Assembly: GCA_911728435.2 (NCBI GenBank)
Contig: OU452198.1
Span: 39,833,902 to 39,897,901 of the forward strand
Direction of reading: 5' to 3'
Source of the DNA: Apoderus coryli
Taxonomy: Eukaryota > Arthropoda > Insecta > Coleoptera > Attelabidae
Length of the DNA: 64,000 nucleotides
Part shown: positions 51,101 to 58,800 of the stretch, piece after piece
Position numbering within the stretch: the stretch's first letter is position 1
How the letters are laid out: each line of letters begins with the position of its first letter
The notes under the pieces: generated by a model
What the model was told of the DNA's origin: nothing
The model's database searches: none
The model's input: the letters and a program-made list of their open reading frames with translations, nothing else
Translations under genes and position numbers: made by a program

Positions 51101-51225
51101 CAAGCGGTTTAGGAGCACCACATTTTGGACAAAATATGCAACATTCATTACACGGGTATGAAAATCACACAACGGCTGCGTCGAAAGGATTCACACATCA
51201 ACCGACTTTCTATAGCTGGTACTAA
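27124..51225 (+). CDS. prd: Paired (Pax3/7-group) segmentation transcription factor, seven coding exons
   Basis: Exons 27124-27187, 31926-32098, 38838-39066, 48526-48731, 48855-49029, 49310-49750 and 50963-51225 join in phase with GT..AG introns to 516 residues plus stop. Residues 1-21 match the start of Drosophila Prd (MTVT...MHRP). The paired domain spans 22-149 ([10 protein letters not shown] to ISRLLRGKG) and the homeodomain 179-238 with Ser at position 50, the Pax hallmark; an intron splits the homeodomain between positions 46 and 47. The tail is rich in Ser, Asn, His and Pro, with MPPTPTSL at 414-421 like Prd, and ends FYSWY. No octapeptide is found between the domains, as in Drosophila Prd and unlike Gsb. 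[16 protein letters not shown] also favours prd over gsb. It is a nuclear DNA-binding regulator of segment genes. Introns 1-3 (4.7, 6.7 and 9.5 kb) are full of transposons. Confidence 0.93.
28277..29378 (-). pseudogene. mariner transposon relic in prd intron 1
   Basis: Inverted ends share GGTTGCCTTTTATATTTCGG (left near 28280, right ending near 29374), and TA lies outside at 28275-28276 and 29379-29380. The transposase is on the minus strand in four broken frames: N-terminal HTH (29372-29127), second HTH (29139-28885), catalytic part (28964-28590, ending LHHDGRA) and end (28716-28336, [16 protein letters not shown]). The spacing is that of a DD34D mariner. At 1102 bp it is shorter than a full mariner (about 1.3 kb) and dead. 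Confidence 0.9.
29381..31925. other. prd: Rest of prd intron 1, no gene seen
   Basis: AT-rich intron sequence. No RNA gene, no recognisable coding relic. Ends with ttattacag at 31925. Confidence 0.5.
31926..32098 (+). CDS. prd: prd exon 2: first part of paired domain
   Basis: Starts after ttacag. Encodes the PAI subdomain, from [20 protein letters not shown] to [14 protein letters not shown] (residues 22-79), ending in phase 0 before gtatgt. Confidence 0.95.
32957..33151 (-). pseudogene. Tiny LINE RT relic in prd intron 2
   Basis: The minus strand reads [20 protein letters not shown], a decayed GVPQGSVLGPLLFLIYINDL box. No more than about 25 residues are convincing. Confidence 0.45.
33310..33720 (-). 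pseudogene. DUF4817-type Tc1/mariner transposase relic in prd intron 2
   Basis: The minus strand shows [14 protein letters not shown], then in another frame DDPYRRRIF (cf. DDPDRRLQF of the intact copy), then [18 protein letters not shown] and ERCVG. Those pieces occur in transposase order, but the segment between them is mostly deleted. Confidence 0.65.
33765..36689. other. prd: prd intron 2, no gene seen
   Basis: AT-rich intron. A CAGGGTGTGACAC transposon-type end lies at about 35910. At 36330-36500 the plus strand retains a broken coiled-coil-like frame ([14 protein letters not shown]) of unknown origin. Confidence 0.4.
36690..37265 (-). pseudogene. pogo/Tigger transposase relic in prd intron 2
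   Basis: The minus strand reads an N-terminal HTH piece ([17 protein letters not shown]), then [18 protein letters not shown] and [20 protein letters not shown] (37206-36913), then after a frame change [20 protein letters not shown]. These are the DDE boxes of pogo/Tigger (CENP-B-like) transposases. HTH and catalytic parts are joined by an internal deletion. Confidence 0.8.
37266..38837. other. prd: 3' part of prd intron 2, no gene seen
   Basis: AT-rich. Three ACCCTGTA transposon-type ends occur at about 38237, 38523 and 38657, all in the same orientation, with no visible partner ends. Confidence 0.45.
38838..39066 (+). CDS. prd: prd exon 3: second part of paired domain
   Basis: Starts after tttccag. 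Encodes [20 protein letters not shown] through [17 protein letters not shown] (residues 80-155), the RED subdomain and a very short linker. Donor gtaagt at 39067, phase 1. Confidence 0.95.
39067..41330. other. prd: 5' part of prd intron 3, no gene seen
   Basis: AT-rich intron with a CCCTGTA end near 39670. The phases of exons 3 and 4 would also allow a phase 1-1 exon somewhere in this 9.5-kb intron, but none is evident. Confidence 0.45.
41330..41575 (+). repeat. Possible tRNA-derived SINE
   Basis: A GC-richer island in AT-rich intron. GGTTCGGATTCC at 41487-41498 matches a pol III B box and is flanked by a potential T-arm (CGTGG...CCACG). An A box is not clear (best TGGCATCTGGCGG at 41463). 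A GGAA repeat follows at 41548-41567, as SINE tails often have. It has no second copy in the window. Confidence 0.3.
42420..43330 (-). pseudogene. DUF4817-type Tc1/mariner transposase relic in prd intron 3
   Basis: The minus frame 43178-42822 reads [35 protein letters not shown] and [15 protein letters not shown], the first catalytic-Asp region. A frame change leads to the QQDGA-like box near 42790, and 42733-42431 carries the SPD-like end ([19 protein letters not shown]). The last box has lost the usual SPDLxPLD residues. Confidence 0.8.
43331..44639. other. prd: prd intron 3, no gene seen
   Basis: No supported coding or RNA feature. A GGGTTCGAAC string at 43389 looks like a B box, but no tRNA fold surrounds it. 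Confidence 0.45.
44640..44910 (-). pseudogene. LINE RNase H relic in prd intron 3
   Basis: The minus strand reads [15 protein letters not shown] then, one frame over, [20 protein letters not shown] and [20 protein letters not shown]. These correspond to VWECQTELRAL, VPGHSGIEGNERADWLG and EPALGLSKRTAWELLKCW of the LINE at 62277-62963, so both belong to the same RNase H-bearing type. Confidence 0.75.
44911..47779. other. prd: prd intron 3, no gene seen
   Basis: AT-rich intron without recognised relics. A GATA microsatellite at about 47737-47752 is probably the tail of the adjoining LINE. Confidence 0.45.
47780..48365 (-). pseudogene. LINE E: C-terminal RT fragment just before prd exon 4
   Basis: Minus frames 48354-48157 ([19 protein letters not shown]) and 48221-47877 ([24 protein letters not shown]) are the thumb and C-terminal region of a jockey-like RT, the same type as the end of LINE B. 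It is truncated on its 5' side and ends in an ATCT/GATA microsatellite tail. It lies within 160 bp of exon 4. Confidence 0.8.
48526..48731 (+). CDS. prd: prd exon 4: linker and homeodomain helices 1-2
   Basis: Acceptor tttgcag; encodes [20 protein letters not shown] and the homeodomain up to position 46 (TEARIQ). Donor gtaaac at 48732. Confidence 0.95.
48855..49029 (+). CDS. prd: prd exon 5: homeodomain helix 3 and tail
   Basis: Acceptor ctctacag; starts [13 protein letters not shown] with Ser at homeodomain position 50, then a Ser/Gly/Tyr-rich tail. Donor gtaagt at 49030, phase 1. Confidence 0.95.
49310..49750 (+). CDS. prd: prd exon 6: Ser/Asn/His/Pro-rich tail
   Basis: Acceptor attttctag; 146 full codons from [11 protein letters not shown] to [16 protein letters not shown]. 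Low-complexity Asn and His runs. Donor gtaagt at 49751, phase 1. Confidence 0.9.
49901..49941 (+). ncRNA. Hammerhead ribozyme motif, type I (copy 2, prd intron 6)
   Basis: GTCA-CTGATGA (49901-49911), stem II GAGA-tttgtag-TCTT, GAAA (49928-49931), C-at-G, cleavage triplet GTT (49935-49937), then TGAC pairing fully with the leading GTCA as stem I. An extra T lies between core and stem II. It is on the sense strand of the prd pre-mRNA. Confidence 0.55.
50035..50105 (-). repeat. Possible LINE 3' UTR relic in prd intron 6
   Basis: gaccccagttttactgcagc and gtttattgtaaatttctcc line up with gtccccggtttcactgcagc and gcttattgtgaaaaatccc at 62226-62269, the 3' end of the RNase H-bearing LINE. About 70 bp match. 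Confidence 0.4.
50963..51225 (+). CDS. prd: prd exon 7: C-terminal 87 residues
   Basis: Acceptor tgtttcag; encodes [14 protein letters not shown] to [10 protein letters not shown] and TAA at 51223-51225. Confidence 0.92.
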
Positions 51226-52535
51226 TTAGAAACTAAAATTTGAATTACATTGTAAATTTATAGTCGTTATATCATTTTGCAACTTCTAAAGTCGTCTTGT
51301 TTCTATGTATAGCTGGTACTAATTAAATAGCATGTACAAATTTGGGTTTTAATTACATTGTTACGTCTATAAATGATTAATTTACAGCCCCTTTCCTCAG
51401 TCGCGGCAATTCAATTATTTGCGTACTGTTAATTAGATTTCCAACCAAAGATGTTAATCCCAGCGCATAGCGCATAACCATCCAGTACTGAACATGTACG
51501 CTGTGTAGATAGATTGAGAAGCCTTAAGAGAGAAACATCAAGCTGATGGAGCAAACAATATTACTAGAAAATGGGGTTATGAATAAGAAACAACTATAGG
51601 CAATGAAAAATAATTTCGTGGCATAGCGGACAATATGACTGGTTTTACCTACACAAGGGATTTTGTTTAATTTAGCAGCGCAGAGTACCATAGTCGTTGC
51701 CCATCTACAATATCGGCCTGCATTTAATCATAATGAGATATACAACAGTAGATATATGTAAACTAGTACCATCTACATATACACATAGTAAAGCATATCC
51801 CACCATAAAGAGCCAAATCCAATGTATAGGGAACACCAGCCGTAAAAATAGAAATGAAATGGAACTATTGTAAACACAAAAAGCTAGCAGGAGACCATTT
51901 ATCCTGCTCCTAGCATCACCCAAAATATTTGGGTATCAGCAACACTTCGGACGGTGGTCTCCAAACATTCGGTCGTCGATGATTTATAATTTGCATTATA
52001 GGCAATGTATTGACTTTCTGATATTGCTATAACTTGTTTCAATCTATGCCAGAAAATTCGATTTACTTTTTATTCATTCCATGAAAAACTAGTAGCATTT
52101 GTATCCAATAATAAATAAAGAGGTTTTGAACAATGAACGTAAGAATTTAGTTGACTTAAAACATAAACTCTTTTATACATTGAATTTTTGAAAATTGTTA
52201 GTTAAAATTTATTTCTCATTGCTTAAATACAACTATTTATTATAAATTAATTATGTAATTACTTAATGTATTGTTTTCTTGTATTGTATTTTGTAAATAT
52301 CAAATTAAATTAACGTTTTAGTAGCATATACTCATAGAGGTTTTTAGTAATTTGTATAATTAAATTGATATTGTGTTTTAATAACATTTGTAATTTAAAT
52401 TGTTTGTATTTTTGTATTATATTTTGAATTGTAATATAGCATCACAATAAAATTTGATAAACTGTATTTTGTGAATATGTATACACTGTATATTTATATT
52501 TTTGTTAAAATTCTAATTAAATTTGCACAAATAAA
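51226..52535 (+). other. prd: prd 3' UTR and downstream region
   Basis: tatagctggtactaatta, which encodes the last residues and stop (51211), recurs at 51308, followed again by aattacattgt, so the end of the gene is partly duplicated 97 bp downstream. AATAAA signals at 52114, 52446 and 52530 are candidate poly(A) sites. A MITE copy lies inside. Confidence 0.5.
51602..51806 (-). mobile_element. MITE copy 2 (truncated) downstream of prd
   Basis: AATGAAAAATAATTTCGTGG at 51602 and the interior (accatagtcgttgcccatct) match the reverse complement of the MITE at 25991-26391. The second arm is missing. Confidence 0.75.
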
Positions 52536-53411
52536 CGTTTTACCAATGATTAAACATGAAGTTTAATTAGGAGTATGGTTTCTTGTTGACTTGACACTCA
52601 CTGCAGATAAATTGATAAATAAATAAACCCAAATATTTATTCTACTTTCCTAGATATTTATTTCATCTATTAACATGAATTTATTATAATAAATGTTATT
52701 ACTATATAACTAGATAAAATTTGGAATAAAAACATATTACAAACAATGAATACTTAAAAAAAAATAATTTGTTTCATTCAACATGATTTATCATAAGTGT
52801 ATAATAAATAACACTAAATTATCACAAGTTTAATAAATAATACATATTACTAATATTTTAATAATGACAAAATAGTATATTGTGCAACGAACATGAAATT
52901 ACATATTTCCTACGAGTATGATCCACAGATCTAGAAAAGGGGGAGATAAAACTATTTATATTTCGAAGCGATCAAACATCATTATTTGCAGATAGCAATA
53001 ATTCCAAACTTCCGCAGTGATTCCCGCATTGTTTTAAAATACACTATTTTGATACGGCATTTTTTACCGTTTTAAAGCAAAATATAACTTAGGTGATAAT
53101 ACTAATTTTTGTGTATTATAAAACGATATACCCAAGATATTTTTTAGTTACTTTTTTATGAATTTTAACATATTCAAAACATATTTCACCAAATTATAAT
53201 TTATTTATGAAGTACACGTGGCAACTCTGTAAAGCAGAGCAACTTGAATAGTACGCGAAGAATTTACTATTTCATTCATTTTTGTAATCAACCGGTAGTT
53301 TGAGCTCTGTTGCCAATTATCCTTGGTGTTCGTATTTATTTGCTGTTAGTTGGTGATTTTGAGGAATTTTGAGTGTTTTCTTGTGCAAAAACTATAAAAA
53401 AACAATTAACA

Positions 53412-53936
53412 ATGGTGCGTCAGTGTATAGTGTGTAAAAATAATGAAAATTCCAACCCAAATTTGATATTTCGGAGGTAAGTAAGGTTACGACTTGTTAT
53501 TGTTTATCAGTGGTGTAGTTTGCTTGCTCTACAAATTAAAAATAAATTGCTGTAAATAAATACCTAATGTAATTGTTGATTTTTGTGATGTTATAGAGAT
53601 GCCAGGTTCATCTTACACTATTTAAATCAAGGTTTAATTATGAACTAAGGTTACACTTCGTTAGATAACTAAATATGTTAATACCGAATTGGTAGGTTCC
53701 AAAAGAATTAAATAATTTCATATTGTAGGTTTCCAGTAAATTCGGAAAGACGCGAAAGGTGGCTACAGCTTTTGGGTCTGGAAAATCAGTATGTCCCCAA
53801 GTATGCACAAATATGCTCAAACCATTTTGATGTGAGCGACATTAAGATAACTGAGATTACTGGTCGAAAGCAAATTCGACCAGACGCTGAACCTCAATTA
53901 TCATTTCCTTTTAATGAGCCTCGGTCGTACAGGTAA
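53412..53936 (+). CDS. THAP-domain protein, 90 residues, two exons (P-like element)
   Basis: Exon 1 is 53412-53476 (donor gtaagt) and exon 2 starts at 53729 after attgtag; joined they read MVRQCIVCKNNENSNP to EPRSYR. Without a further splice the stop TAA is at 53934-53936. If the donor at 53933 (gtaatt) is used with the acceptor at 54851, the next codon is also Arg followed by a stop. The THAP zinc site C5-x2-C8...C51-x2-H54 is present, with Trp33 and the RPDAEPQLSF motif in place of AVPTIF. The THAP domain binds DNA, in P elements the subterminal sites. A THAP-only product lacks catalysis; in Drosophila such a truncated form (KP) represses transposition, so repressor action here is a reasonable inference. 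Confidence 0.8.
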
Positions 53937-54014
53937 TTATATATATGCTTAATAAAATGTGTCTATATAAAATTTAAGGTATAATGTTCAATAATATTGT
54001 AATAAACATATGGT

Positions 54015-54055
54015 GTATTTACCACACATCTAGATTCTAGATCTGTGGTATTTAC
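54015..54055. mobile_element. P-like excision scar with GTATTTAC duplication
   Basis: GTATTTAC (54015-54022), then 25 bp made of two inverted end fragments (CACACATCTAGA and TTCTAGATCTGTG), then GTATTTAC again (54048-54055). The end fragments match the terminal 13 bases of the P-like element around it. P transposase leaves such scars because it cuts inside the inverted ends. It is nested inside the larger element. Confidence 0.8.
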
Positions 54056-54122
54056 CTATTGTATTTATTAAGTGTTTAAATGAAAGTCGAATCTCCACAA
54101 GATAAATTTAATAGAAACTATC

Positions 54123-54167
54123 GGCCATACATGTTTCGGGACTAGACCAGTTCCATCATCAGTGGCA
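54123..54167 (-). ncRNA. Hammerhead ribozyme motif, type I (copy 3)
   Basis: On the minus strand: GCCA-CTGATGA, stem II GGAAC-loop-GTCCC with one A-C mismatch, GAAA, C-at-G, triplet GTA, then TGGC, which pairs perfectly with the leading GCCA. The extra T after the core is shared with the other two copies. It lies in the 3' part of the P-like element and is probably a piece of a Penelope-like element inserted there. Confidence 0.55.
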
Positions 54168-54554
54168 TGTCAACAATCGTACAAACACAACGCTAAGACA
54201 TACAATATTCCATTAAATTTCCACTGAAATCACCCTATGGAAAAATATTTGAACTATTAAAATTTAATTAAAATTACAATTAATTGTTAGTTTGTATATA
54301 CTAGTTTCCCAGATAATATATAATGGTGCTGTGCTACCTATCTCCTATAACCATTGTTGGCAAACCTTATCTTTGTAAATATATTTTTACCTAATTATTA
54401 ATAATTTTATTGCACCCTTATCGGCGCCTTACCTGTCTTGCTTTTATCTGTGGTTTTTCCAAAACACTTAAAGACCAAAGATATTATTTATTGGCACGTC
54501 TCGTCTGAGTGTAAATAGGATTATTTAAGTATTTTTTAGTTAGTATAGTTTAAC

Positions 54555-54592
54555 CATAGTCTAATAAATAATATATTATTTATTAGACTATA
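54555..54592. repeat. Short perfect palindrome
   Basis: tagtctaataaataat is followed by its inverted copy atattatttattagacta inside the P-like element, giving a stem of about 17 bp. Confidence 0.6.
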
Positions 54593-54893
54593 GTTTAACA
54601 GCCGTTCAATCCTGATCATATAAAAAACGTTTATTAAATGTATATATTTTATTTAAATTAATTATATTAACTTTAAAAGTAAAATACTCGCAAACTAGCA
54701 AAACCGTACGCCACTGGTACATAAAACGAAATCGAAACGACGAAATTGGTACAACGTTGCCATTTTTTCTATCTGTCCTTTTCTATCTTATATGTTATCT
54801 GCCAACTTATGTCTGATTGTAAACAAATGTGAATTATGAATGAAATTTCAGATAATGTTATATCTCTCAAGTTTCTAGATCTGTGGTATGATC

Positions 54894-55389
54894 GCAGAAT
54901 GAGCCGCAGGCGAGTGCTGCAAATCATGTGAGTTTCACACTATACTTTTTCTACGACCGTTTTAATGCTTTTGAATAAATTAAACATAATTTTTAGGAAA
55001 ATATTTGTTTTTCGAAACTTACCCCTCTCAGCGTAAGCGTAAATAGGATAAGTTAGAAGTATTAAAGTGACTAGGTGGTGTTAAACTATATTCACTATCA
55101 CTGTTTTTGTGTTGTGAAATTAGGGAAATACTTAATTATAATTATTTTTTAATTATAAATACCTAAACTGTCAATTTGGTGTGTTTGTATTATCGGCGTT
55201 GCTATGGTGATTTTTGTCATTACCGGGAAATTTACCCGTGCGTAATAAATATTTCCCACTAGTTGCCTAGCATACATACATACATTGTGGAAGCTGAAAC
55301 CACTTATTGATAAAATTTAAAATCATTTTGTGCCCCAATATTGACTATGATGAGTCAGTGATAAAATATTATGGTCGCCACGGTTGTAA
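54894..55389. other. No gene seen
   Basis: Spacer between the P-like element and the piggyBac relic. No coding signal. Confidence 0.45.
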
Positions 55390-55727
55390 ATAATTCATCC
55401 GTGATAAGCCAATAAGATTTGACCACAAAGTTTGGAGTATCAACAGAATCATTTTCAATTTTCAAGTAATAGTGCTCATGACAATAAATTCAAAAACGCA
55501 AGTGTACCGTTTATTATAATGATGGAAAGCCTACAAAAAAAACAGTTGCTCTATCAATTTTATGTTGACAATCTGTTCTCCAGTGTACCATTTTTTTTTA
55601 TTTTTGGGCCAGAACGGCATTTTAAGACTAGCTCAAAAGTTTTATATAAATTGCGATTAAATCAAGAATTAAAACGAAAGTCGCTTTGTACTGTACAAAG
55701 TACAGCTCAGGGTATAAATGTGTAAAT
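55390..55727 (+). pseudogene. piggyBac transposase relic
   Basis: KPIRFDHKVW (cf. KPIKFGYKVW) at about 55405-55435 is followed in another frame by QLLYQFYVDNLFSSVPFFF (cf. YFDNFFTSLPLL) and RHFKTSSKVLYKLRLN. These are consecutive boxes of the piggyBac DDE domain, frameshifted and truncated. The relic overlaps the probable 3' UTR of the minus-strand gene that ends at 55805. Confidence 0.7.
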
Positions 55728-55804
55728 TTCTTCTCTACCTATTAATTACCTACTTACATCTACTATTTTTCACAGAGATTTTGTTCCTTTTCTATAAACT
55801 TCAT

Positions 55805-58800
55805 CTACAAATTCAACGTACATAACAACTGTTGACCAGTAGTTTTGATCAATTTATTTATTTGATTTGCGTGCATTGTCTCCTTACAAATTATCACGTA
55901 TGGTTCATAATTTTGTATCTCTTTCAAAATATCCAAATCTTTATCCGTATAATCGTAGTTGACATTTGATATGTCATTATCACCTCCGTCTTGCTCTGTA
56001 TTACTCGTACTAAAACGTTGTGGAAAAACTTGGACTAGTTGATCCAGAGTCATTGACGAAGCAATGTGTGTTAAAATGTCTACAAAATAAATAATTGTAG
56101 AAATACAAAACAGTTTTAAGAGTGAGAAGTGTAAGATACCACCTTTTAATATTTTCTTGTGAAATGAACAAATCCTATTGAGCTTTTCATTTTGTGATAA
56201 TTTTAAGATACGCCTTTGGACTGTTGCTATCAGGAATTTCCATTCATCAGTTTTTGCAAAGCGGTCCTAAAAATTATGGTTGTTACAAACTAGAGTATAT
56301 TGTCACAGTATCAAGATTTATTAAATGTTTTATATATTAATTTACTTATTAATAAAGCTATACATTCATCTTTCCATTAGAGAAGATAATTTCTGTTACA
56401 TCACCTTACGCTATTTTCACTCGAGCTTCTTGGACTTTGTTTTTGCGGTCTAAGCAAAATAGAAGCATCGGTAATTAGGTAGGAAAAAAGTAAATAGCGT
56501 GGACCAATAAAACAGTAGAAAAACATAAGACAAATTAATGAAAGGGGAAAAAGAATTAAATGAAAAATTGACACAAACTAAAAAGAGGAGAGTTCGGACG
56601 GGATAGTCGAAGGAAACGGATGTCCTGATACGCGCGAAGCTCGGGATGTTTTTCCTAAGAGTTAGACGTTAGGAAAAAGGATTCTCGACCGTTCATCGAG
56701 GAGTAAAGAAATAAGAGTTTTTGATCGCGCGCATAACATAACTTATACTCCTTTGAAGACGATCCATTTGAGTGAGTGCAAAATGTTAAAATAGATTAAA
56801 GATCGTAGAAAACATTTTTAATAAAATTAGAATACATCTAGCCCCTTTAAAAGAACCAAAGATGTGACAATATAACTAAAGTTCTCAACAAATTAATAAG
56901 AGCCAGGAAATAGTCTCTGTGTAGTTATTAATAGATTTAGTTTCTAAAAACCTTTCAATACATGATTCGACACTCGAAAATTACCTCCAATATTAAGGTT
57001 GCAAGCGAAATTTAAGATTTTCACTGAGCTAATTAATATTTAATTTTTATAATGGAAGACAACACTAATTTTAAAATTTTATAAATGAAAGCGCATTTTC
57101 ACATCACATGTTGTGGTGACAAAATAATATTCCAAACACAATCTAGTGGTACATTTTGAGCAACTCCTAAATAAAGCTATACGCACCTTCCCAAACTGCA
57201 ACAAGCATTGTGGACAAGCATCAATAAGTAACAGAACAGCATCGCAAGTATTCATGGTAATAGACTGCAAACTGTAATTTCCTCGCAAACTTTCATTAAC
57301 GGAGAGAAAACCATTAACTTCAGCAATCAACTGTTTCGGCACAACCTGGCTACATAATAACGCCTGTAATTTCTTCAGAATCAAATCGGCTTCAGTATTC
57401 ACACAAATTACTTCATCTACTTTGTTCTGATAGTTTTCCAAACATATGGTATATAATTTGGAAGTTATCTCAGTTTGGAACGGTGGCATCTTATCAAGAT
57501 ACTCAAAACGCATTTCAGAGAATAGATAATTGCCTTTTGGCAATTTAGCTTTTTCTTCGAAATACGTTTTGTAAATTTGGTTGTAGCATAGTTTTTCCTG
57601 ATTTTTATCCTTATCAAACTCCTCTGTGTCTGTATCGGCGATAAGGTAAGACTCTTTTTCCGAAACAGGTATACTGAAACATTTTGACACTGTTATACCC
57701 TTTGAATATATATAATAATTAATGATAAGTTCAATTATATACAAATAATAATTTAATAAGTGGTCGTATTTAGCTGAAGCAGAATTATTGTGTAAGGTTG
57801 ATTGGGGGAATAGGGAGGTGCGAACGAGTTGTCATTTTGTCCGCTATGCCACGAAATTATTTTTCATTTATATTATTATTATTATTATATTTATTCATTT
57901 TATAATTTTGATATTAATGATATATTATTTTTTCTGTTCTTATCTTATTGTGCTGTTATTTACATATTTTACTTTGTGAATGTTTGGTAGATTTGTAATT
58001 TTATTCTTTGCCTTCCTACTAACTTTGACAACATAATGTAGAGTAACATTATTGTGTTATGTGTATTTTAAAATACTTTGTTATATTGTATTTGTATACA
58101 TCTTTATTAATCTTATTGGATATATTTTTATATACTTTGAACATTAAATCAAATAATACGAGTAGTTTAAATAAATTCAAAAGAGCAATTAAGAAGTTGC
58201 TATACTAGGTATATAAGAAATTGAGACAATAAAGAATTACATTATCGAAAAATAATCCATTGTGACGAGGAGTGTTAATGTTACAAAACAGTAGAGTGGA
58301 GTAGACGACTTATATTTTGTTTTGTAGAATTACATAACATTCCCGGTCTCCTATGTTTCAAATTCATTCAAACATTCGACTGTGTTTACAGAGATAAACA
58401 ACTATGTAATCAGTAAAAAAAAACGTTTGCAGTCTGTGGTGCATAATCGCACCACTGCACTGAGATGAAATGGGTTAATATGCAGCCCAGTCTGTTCAGC
58501 TTACTCTATTCCACTAACCCTTAGTCTGTCTAAATAAATGCTTTATTGCTCAACAGAAAATTTCCAGTTACAGAGCAACCACACAAAAGTATCAATACAA
58601 AGAATATAAATATATATAAGACAACAACTTTACATAACAGAAGTAAATTAAATTAATAGAGATATAAATAAAGAAATAAACATAAAAAATATATAAACAA
58701 TAAAATTCAATCATCACACTCAAGTACAAGTCCTGCGGCCGCCAAAATATGTTTCAATGTATCATGAAACAAATCACAATTCCGGCACACCACATTAAAC

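Larger units (their letters stand above)
52924..54885 (+). mobile_element. P-like DNA transposon with THAP gene
   Basis: The ends are CACAGATCTAGAAAAGGGGG (52924) and, inverted at 54885, CACAGATCTAGAAACTTGAG; about 24 of the first 30 bases match. GTATGATC stands immediately outside both ends (52916-52923 and 54886-54893), an exact 8-bp target duplication. P elements have 31-bp inverted ends, 8-bp duplications and a transposase that starts with a THAP domain; all three agree. At 1962 bp, with only the THAP exons present and no RNase H-like transposase core, this copy is non-autonomous. hAT elements also make 8-bp duplications but do not carry THAP domains. Confidence 0.88.

Noticed and set aside
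27124..51225. Assignment to gooseberry or gooseberry-neuro instead of paired
   Set aside because: The MTVT...MHRP start, [18 protein letters not shown], the missing octapeptide and the PPTP motif fit Prd better; gsb carries an octapeptide and a different end to the paired domain.
54841..54893. Third coding exon of the THAP gene starting at 54852
   Set aside because: Joining AG to ATAATG gives AGA TAA, an immediate stop, and the segment is the inverted end of the transposon.
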